NCBI GenBank assembly: GCA_964461815.1
Contig: CAYWVF010000003.1
Coordinates: 75,598 to 139,597 of the forward strand
Direction: 5' to 3'
Length of the DNA: 64,000 nt
Source of the DNA: JAAZBA01 sp964461815
Lineage (GTDB): Bacteria > Bacillota > Clostridia > Oscillospirales > QAMX01
Shown in pieces: positions 60,386-64,000 of this stretch (the first letter of the stretch is position 1; every line of letters begins with the position of its first letter). A program made the translations under genes and the position numbers. The notes under the pieces are model-generated. The model was not told the origin of the DNA and did not search any database. It worked only from the letters and a program-made list of their open reading frames with translations.

Positions 60386-60495
60386 AATACAGCCTTGCTC
60401 CTTTGACGAAAGTTATATTTTTAAATATATTTGGTATCTGCTCAGGTCATGATAACATTTTTTGAGAAATTTATGAGAAAATAAGCGAAAACCTC

Positions 60496-60524
60496 TTGCA
60501 TAAATCAAGAAAACAGTGTATACT
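60496..60524 (+). promoter_or_regulatory. Promoter of efp
   Basis: TTGCAT at 60496-60501, 17-base spacer, TATACT at 60519-60524. Confidence 0.8.
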
Positions 60525-60567
60525 TATGTAGTAACTATGTTTGTAATTTTAGCATGGAGGTTTTTAT

Positions 60568-61128
60568 ATGATTTCAGCAGGTGAATTCAGAAACGGTGTA
60601 ACATTCGAAATGGATGGACAGGTTCTTCAGATTGTTGAGTTCCAGCATGTAAAGCCCGGTAAGGGTGCAGCTTTTGTACGTACAAAGCTTAAGAACGTTA
60701 TAAGCGGAGCTGTAGTTGAAAGAACATTCAATCCGACAGATAAGTTCCCACCGGCATATGTTGAGCGTAAAGATATGCAGTATCTTTACAATGATGGAGA
60801 TTTATATTATTTTATGGATCCGGAATCCTACGAGCAGATACCGATAAATAAGGATACTCTTTCCGACAACTTTAAGTTTGTTAAAGAGAATATGGAATGT
60901 AAGATCATATCATATAAAGGAAATGTTTTTGCTGTAGAGCCGCCGCTCTTTGTAGAGCTGGAAGTTACAGAGACAGATCCGGGCTTCAAAGGCGACACAG
61001 CTACAAATACATTTAAGCCGGCTACGCTCGAAACAGGCGCAGAGATCAAGGTTCCTCTCTTTATCGAAACAGGCGATATGCTCCGTATCGATACAAGAAC
61101 CGGAGAGTATCTTGAAAGAGCAAAATAA
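60568..61128 (+). CDS. efp: Elongation factor P
   Basis: 186 residues, three beta-barrel domains. It relieves ribosome stalling at polyproline. The loop lysine is Lys32 in 'HVKPGKGAAFV'; modification enzymes are not seen here. 'ETDPGFKGDTAT' and 'IDTRTGEYLER' are the C-terminal signatures. A GGAGGTTTTT ribosome binding site precedes the start. The CD1247-N protein follows after 23 bases. Confidence 0.98.
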   Translation: MISAGEFRNGVTFEMDGQVLQIVEFQHVKPGKGAAFVRTKLKNVISGAVVERTFNPTDKFPPAYVERKDMQYLYNDGDLYYFMDPESYEQIPINKDTLSDNFKFVKENMECKIISYKGNVFAVEPPLFVELEVTETDPGFKGDTATNTFKPATLETGAEIKVPLFIETGDMLRIDTRTGEYLERAK

Positions 61129-61151
61129 ATTAATTTTGAAAGGATACAGTT

Positions 61152-61580
61152 ATGACACTTACAGAAAAAGTTGCATATCTTAAAGGCTTGGCACATGGTT
61201 TAGAGCTTGATGCCGAGAAGAAAGAGACAAAGATAATTAATTCGATTATTGATGTCCTTGATGAAGTTGCGCTGAGCATGGAAGATGTCGAGGACGATAT
61301 AATTTCAATGGGCGATGAGATCGATGCTATAAATGAAGATCTTACAGCACTTGAAGATGATTTTTATGAAGAAGACGACGAAGACGAAGATGATGATGAG
61401 TATGATGATGACGACGATGAGGACTTTTTTGAGGTAACATGTCCGAATTGCTCCGAGAAAATCTTTGTTGATGATGCAGTTCTCGATAAAGGATCTGTGG
61501 AATGCCCAAAATGCAATAAGACACTTGAGTTTCATGTTTTAGATGAGTGCGATTGCTGCGATCAGAATGATTGTGAGTAG
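61152..61580 (+). CDS. CD1247 N-terminal domain protein with acidic linker and zinc ribbon
   Basis: 142 residues. The N-terminal helical domain 'LTEKVAYLKGLAHGLELDAEKKETKIINSIIDVLDEVA' is the CD1247-N domain found after efp in many Clostridia. A very acidic Asp/Glu linker (about 74-95) and a C-terminal zinc ribbon ('CPNCSEKIFVDD...ECPKCNKTLEFHV', four cysteines) follow, plus a Cys-rich tail. Function unknown; the conserved efp neighbourhood hints at translation. The acidic tract resembles RNA polymerase delta-like or ribosomal-stalk-like regions only superficially. Confidence 0.82.
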   Translation: MTLTEKVAYLKGLAHGLELDAEKKETKIINSIIDVLDEVALSMEDVEDDIISMGDEIDAINEDLTALEDDFYEEDDEDEDDDEYDDDDDEDFFEVTCPNCSEKIFVDDAVLDKGSVECPKCNKTLEFHVLDECDCCDQNDCE

Positions 61581-61694
61581 GGTGTAGGTGCTTTATAAAA
61601 TAATAGCTGTTCCACTTTTAAATTGGTTTATGAGTGTAACAGCTTTATTTTTACTTTTTGTTTTATACTTTCAAGGAAAAATGGAGGAGAAAAA

Positions 61695-62039
61695 ATGATA
61701 AGTAAAATCAGTGAAATGACGACGGAGCAGCGTGAAAAAATGCGCGGAGGAAACGGTACAGTAACTATAACACATCTCTTTGACAAAGAAAGCATGTTGA
61801 AGAAAAGCCGCATGTGTGCAAAGCTTACGCTTCCGAAAGGCGCTTCGATCGGCGTACATGATCACGTTGTAGAGGCTGAGATGTACATCATAATATCGGG
61901 CTCTGCTGTGGTAACGGAAAATGGCAAGGAATATGTATTGGATGCAGGAGAGGCGATGTTTACGGGAAACGGAGATAATCATTCTATCGAAAATAAAGGT
62001 GATGAAGATCTCGTTTTATACGCAGTAATATTTAATTAA
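61695..62039 (+). CDS. Cupin domain protein
   Basis: 114 residues, a single cupin barrel: 'AKLTLPKGASIGVHDHVVEAEMYIIISG' contains the metal-type His-x-His with a later Glu, and 'GDNHSIENKGDEDLVLYAVIF' gives the second motif His. Cupins of this size bind small molecules or sugars. A short N-terminal region (about 30 residues, charged) is family-typical. Start 61695 is set by TGGAGGAG; in-frame sequence upstream is not coding. The gene lies 70 bases before the RadC-family gene. Confidence 0.85.
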   Translation: MISKISEMTTEQREKMRGGNGTVTITHLFDKESMLKKSRMCAKLTLPKGASIGVHDHVVEAEMYIIISGSAVVTENGKEYVLDAGEAMFTGNGDNHSIENKGDEDLVLYAVIFN

Positions 62040-62060
62040 AAATACAATGGTATATCTAAG

Positions 62061-62109
62061 AAAGGAGAAGCAAGGAGCATCATACAGCTCCGCGCCAAGG
62101 TGATTAAAT
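62061..62109 (+). promoter_or_regulatory. Two Shine-Dalgarno-like sites separated by a hairpin before radC
   Basis: AAAGGAG (62061-62067) is followed by a hairpin GGAGC (62074-62078) / GCTCC (62087-62091), then AAGGTGAT (62097-62104) six bases before the ATG 62110. The nearer site probably starts radC. Confidence 0.4.
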
Positions 62110-62901
62110 ATGTCGATTCATGATGGTCACAGGAGCAGAGTACGTGAAAGATTCTTGAAAGAGGGATTAGATAATTTCCAGCCTCACGAAGTCCTTGAGT
62201 TTCTGCTTTTTTATTCAAACCCAAGATGCAATACAAATGTTATAGCTCACAATTTGCTGAATAAATTCGGTACATTGGCAAGAGTGTTTGATGCACCGAT
62301 ATCGGAATTGACTAAAGTTGATGGAGTTGGACAAATATCTGCCGTTCTGATTAAAATGATACCTCAGATTTCAAGACGATATATGATATCTCTTGAAAAT
62401 GATACAAATGAGGAGTTGTTTAATGATGCAGAAAAAGCAAGACAGTATTTGGTTCCATATTTCATCGGAAAAACTACAGAGCATGTATATCTTGTTGCGA
62501 TAGATAACATGTCAAGACCGATTGAGTGTGCACTCATAAACGAGGGTACTATTAACATGGCAGAAGTGGATATTCGTAAAATGCTTGAATTTGTAATGTC
62601 TACAAATGCCAGTTACATAATGCTCGCTCATAATCATCCAAACGGTTATGCGATTCCGTCCAGAGAGGATCTCGCAATGACTGAGCAGGTGTCTATGATT
62701 TTCGGTGCTATAGGAATACAACTTATAGATCACTTGATAGTTGTTAATGATACAGTTGTATCTCTCTTGGAGAACGGGTATATCGAACATCGCAATGGAC
62801 TTCTAAAAGCTGTATATAGCGAATTGGATGAAGACCATGTGCGTAGTACGATCCACAGAAAACCTAAGAAAGAACGGAAGCAAACTGTAAGAAAAAGGTA
62901 G
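62110..62901 (+). CDS. radC: RadC family JAB-domain protein
   Basis: 263 residues. N-terminal helix-hairpin-helix region ('QPHEVLEFLLFYSNPRCNTNVIAHNLLNKFGTLARVFDAPISELTKVDGVGQISAVLI', quoted in part) and a C-terminal JAB/MPN metalloprotease-like domain with His174-x-His176 in 'LAHNHPNGYAIPSREDLAMTEQ'. Originally called DNA repair protein; its role in repair has been disputed, and the enzymatic activity is not established. The family also occurs on mobile elements, but this copy has normal housekeeping context. The C-terminus (about 240-263) is basic. Confidence 0.9.
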   Translation: MSIHDGHRSRVRERFLKEGLDNFQPHEVLEFLLFYSNPRCNTNVIAHNLLNKFGTLARVFDAPISELTKVDGVGQISAVLIKMIPQISRRYMISLENDTNEELFNDAEKARQYLVPYFIGKTTEHVYLVAIDNMSRPIECALINEGTINMAEVDIRKMLEFVMSTNASYIMLAHNHPNGYAIPSREDLAMTEQVSMIFGAIGIQLIDHLIVVNDTVVSLLENGYIEHRNGLLKAVYSELDEDHVRSTIHRKPKKERKQTVRKR

Positions 62902-62903
62902 CA

Positions 62904-62932
62904 AATAATACTTGCAGTGCAAGTATTATTTT
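62904..62932 (+). terminator. Terminator after radC
   Basis: A 12-bp perfect stem (62904-62915 with 62919-62930) followed by TT. Confidence 0.78.
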
Positions 62933-62946
62933 ACAATAAATGGATA

Positions 62947-62958
62947 CAGCATATGCTG
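62947..62958. promoter_or_regulatory. Palindrome upstream of the PadR-like gene, possible operator
   Basis: CAGCATATGCTG is a perfect 12-base palindrome 45 bases upstream of the regulator start, with flanking ATGG and CCAT that extend the symmetry with a 3-base offset. PadR-type repressors often bind a palindrome at their own promoter; assignment is by position. Confidence 0.35.
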
Positions 62959-63003
62959 CCATTTGCAAAAAATTCAAAATATTAAAGAATCGACGGGATA
63001 AAT

Positions 63004-63342
63004 ATGAGAGAAAATGCAGTGTGCTCAGAGATAACGTTTTACACACTATTAGCGTTAACAAAGGATATCGGAGCAAATAAAATCGCCGAAAGGATAGAAC
63101 ATATATCAAAAGGTAGAGTTATCATGAAATCCGGTACTTTACACACCTTAATAATGCGTTTAGAGATGCTTGATTTGATATATGAGACAGGACAGATAAA
63201 CGAAAAAACACGATCCTACAAAGTAACTGATCTTGGAATAAAGAAAATTCTTGAGCATTACGATGGATTAATACAATCTGTGTCAGATGCATCACGTGTC
63301 ATTAGCGAATTGTTGAGTGCTGAAATTATCGACGATGATTGA
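63004..63342 (+). CDS. PadR-like winged-helix regulator
   Basis: 112 residues. The winged helix 'EITFYTLLALTKDIGANKIAERIEHISKGRVIMKSGTLHTLIMRLEMLDLIYETGQINEKTRSYKVTDLGIKKI' has the PadR pattern Leu-Leu-Ala-Leu ... Gly-Thr-Leu-x-x-x-Leu-x-Arg-Leu-Glu ... Tyr-x-x-Thr-x-x-Gly. The usual C-terminal coiled coil is short. Probably a small repressor; its target is unknown. A palindrome upstream is a candidate operator. The Shine-Dalgarno is weak (GGGATAA). Confidence 0.82.
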   Translation: MRENAVCSEITFYTLLALTKDIGANKIAERIEHISKGRVIMKSGTLHTLIMRLEMLDLIYETGQINEKTRSYKVTDLGIKKILEHYDGLIQSVSDASRVISELLSAEIIDDD

Positions 63343-63563
63343 AAAATTCTACGTTTTGCACAAAGAAAAATGGCTGTAAATATCGGCCTAAAAGGTGAAG
63401 TGATATTGAATGTCAGCTATATTTTCAAGATAAAGTGTGTTTCGTATATCTGTTAAAAGACCTTAATACGGTGAGCGTGTTTAGGTTTAATGATAAGTGC
63501 TTACTTTGAACGCTACATGTATACTGTATTTGAGAAAGTGGATTTCAGATATAGTGGTAAAAG

Positions 63564-63595
63564 ATAATGCGGAGGCATTATAGCTTCCGCATTAT
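63564..63595 (+). terminator. Hairpin in the gap after the PadR-like gene
   Basis: ATAATGCGGA (63564-63573) pairs with TCCGCATTAT (63586-63595), followed by TACTG with no strong T-run. Possibly a terminator of transcripts from the PadR gene. Confidence 0.5.
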
Positions 63596-63623
63596 TACTG
63601 CTACATAATAAAAGAGAACAATG

Positions 63624-63654
63624 AAAAAAGGTATCATCAAAAATTGATGATACC
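63624..63654 (-). terminator. Terminator of tRNA-Pro
   Basis: An 11-bp perfect stem (63630-63640 with 63644-63654). On the minus strand it is followed by TTTTTT (63624-63629) and lies five bases beyond the tRNA CCA. Confidence 0.92.
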
Positions 63655-63659
63655 TTGCG

Positions 63660-63737
63660 TGGTCGGAGTGGTGAGACTCGAACTCACGGCCTCTTGGTCC
63701 CGAACCAAGCACTCATACCAAACTGAGCTACACCCCG
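63660..63737 (-). tRNA. tRNA-Pro, anticodon CGG, with encoded CCA
   Basis: On the minus strand the acceptor CGGGGTG / CACTCCG pairs with one wobble. D-arm, anticodon stem CTTGG / CCAAG with loop TTCGGGA (anticodon CGG, reading CCG), 5-base variable loop and T-arm (loop TTCGAGT) follow. The discriminator A and CCA end are encoded. Its own terminator follows directly. Confidence 0.96.
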
Positions 63738-63878
63738 CTAACTTAACAACGCTAGATTATTATAATACATAAATCGTGTTTTGTCAAGGGTTAATTTTAA
63801 ATTAACTCAAAATTTTTAAAAGCATCTATAACATGAAGCACGAAAAAAAATAAAAATAAAAAAAGAAAGAAAAAAGGG

Positions 63879-63907
63879 TTGACAAAAGAGAGAATATAGT
63901 GTATAAT
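63879..63907 (+). promoter_or_regulatory. Promoter of the tRNA-Val transcript
   Basis: TTGACA at 63879-63884, 17-base spacer, TATAAT at 63902-63907: a perfect sigma-A promoter. A 5' leader hairpin (CTCGCTG 63912-63918 with CAGCGAG 63932-63938) precedes the tRNA. Confidence 0.92.
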
Positions 63908-63945
63908 AAATCTCGCTGATTCGGAAACGGACAGCGAGAGCAAAA

Positions 63946-64000
63946 GGGAGCATAGCTCAGCTGGGAGAGCACCTGCCTTACAAGCAGGGGGTCACAGGTT
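63946..64000 (+). tRNA. tRNA-Val, anticodon TAC, truncated by the window end
   Basis: The acceptor 5' strand GGGAGCA, D-arm and anticodon stem CCTGC / GCAGG with loop CTTACAA (anticodon TAC, reading GTA and GTG) are visible, up to the start of the T-arm. This anticodon matches the GTA specifier of the valS T-box. The 3' half is outside the window. Confidence 0.93.

Larger units (their letters stand above)
63343..63659. other. Intergenic region without a supported gene
   Basis: No coding region beyond about 28 codons is convincing. An ATG at 63370 opens 28 codons (MAVNIGLKGEVILNV...) without a ribosome binding site. Otherwise the region holds the hairpin at 63564 and the tRNA-Pro terminator at 63624-63654. 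Confidence 0.5.

Noticed and set aside
62110..62901. RadC as a sign of a mobile element
   Set aside because: Neighbours are cupin, efp and tRNA genes; no integrase, relaxase or attachment repeat is seen, and the tRNA genes are intact as far as visible.
63370..63456. 28-codon frame reading MAVNIGLKGEVILNV..., which recalls the start of hotdog thioesterases
   Set aside because: No ribosome binding site, no continuation of the similarity in any frame after the stop; too short to call a gene remnant.

Overview
The window is AT-rich DNA from a Gram-positive, low-GC bacterium of the class Clostridia, most likely an oscillospiral or ruminococcal gut-type anaerobe. The evidence is a spoIIAA-spoIIAB-sigF operon (an endospore former), a valine T-box and a lysine riboswitch, strong AGGAGG-type ribosome binding sites, a diaminopimelate pathway, a fused 1232-residue PurL, and close homologues of DUF4364, CD1247-N and DRTGG proteins that are typical of Clostridia. 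It is chromosomal housekeeping DNA. I see no prophage, insertion sequence, CRISPR array, toxin-antitoxin or defence island.

Layout. 1-4 kb: MATE exporter, DUF2752 protein and a family 3 glycosidase, followed by a promoter-driven, terminator-ended non-coding RNA shaped like 6S RNA (4016-4225). 4.4-9.4 kb: an unusual ABC / DUF1854 / ABC cassette. 9.5-14 kb (minus strand): PurL and a TIM-barrel isomerase. 14.4-16.5 kb: OmpR-type two-component system. 16.6-20.4 kb: lysine riboswitch followed by dapA, dapB, a stand-alone ACT-ACT protein and asd. 20.5-24.8 kb: T-box, valS and folC. 24.9-28.7 kb: orphan ParA, threonine deaminase, an Smr protein and a CofE-like ligase. 28.9-30.4 kb: the sigma-F operon. 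30.4-32.8 kb (minus): acetyltransferase, tsf and rpsB with a structured leader. 33.0-34.5 kb: a manganese-type (yybP-ykoY) riboswitch in front of a sodium-pump decarboxylase beta subunit and a 46-residue OadG-like partner. 34.6-37.2 kb: DivIVA-like protein, DUF4364 and an AI-2E family permease. 37.4-40.7 kb: ACT protein, homoserine dehydrogenase, glyA and ridA. 40.9-48.2 kb: nagA, uppP, ftsK, flavin reductase and YgiQ. 48.1-55.6 kb: prmA, rsmE, a PIG-L deacetylase, a NagB-like isomerase, a second TIM-barrel isomerase, tcdA, pth and a TrmB fused to a phosphotriesterase-like domain. 55.7-63.3 kb: FmdB-like zinc ribbon, ROK kinase, DRTGG protein, a degenerate deacetylase, an AGCS symporter, efp, CD1247-N protein, cupin, RadC and a PadR-like regulator. 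The window ends in tRNA-Pro (minus) and a truncated tRNA-Val (plus).

How the genes connect. Aspartate-family metabolism is heavily represented (dapA, dapB, asd, hom, ilvA, glyA, ridA, two ACT regulators). Amino-sugar use is spread over nagA, a PIG-L deacetylase, a NagB-like protein, two isomerases and a ROK kinase. Translation and RNA modification supply valS, tsf, rpsB, efp, pth, prmA, rsmE, tcdA and trmB.

The observations I consider most worth following are the TrmB-phosphotriesterase fusion, the yybP-ykoY aptamer on a sodium-pump operon, the rod-like RNA at 4.0-4.2 kb, the ABC-DUF1854-ABC cassette, and hairpins placed between Shine-Dalgarno and start codon at several genes.
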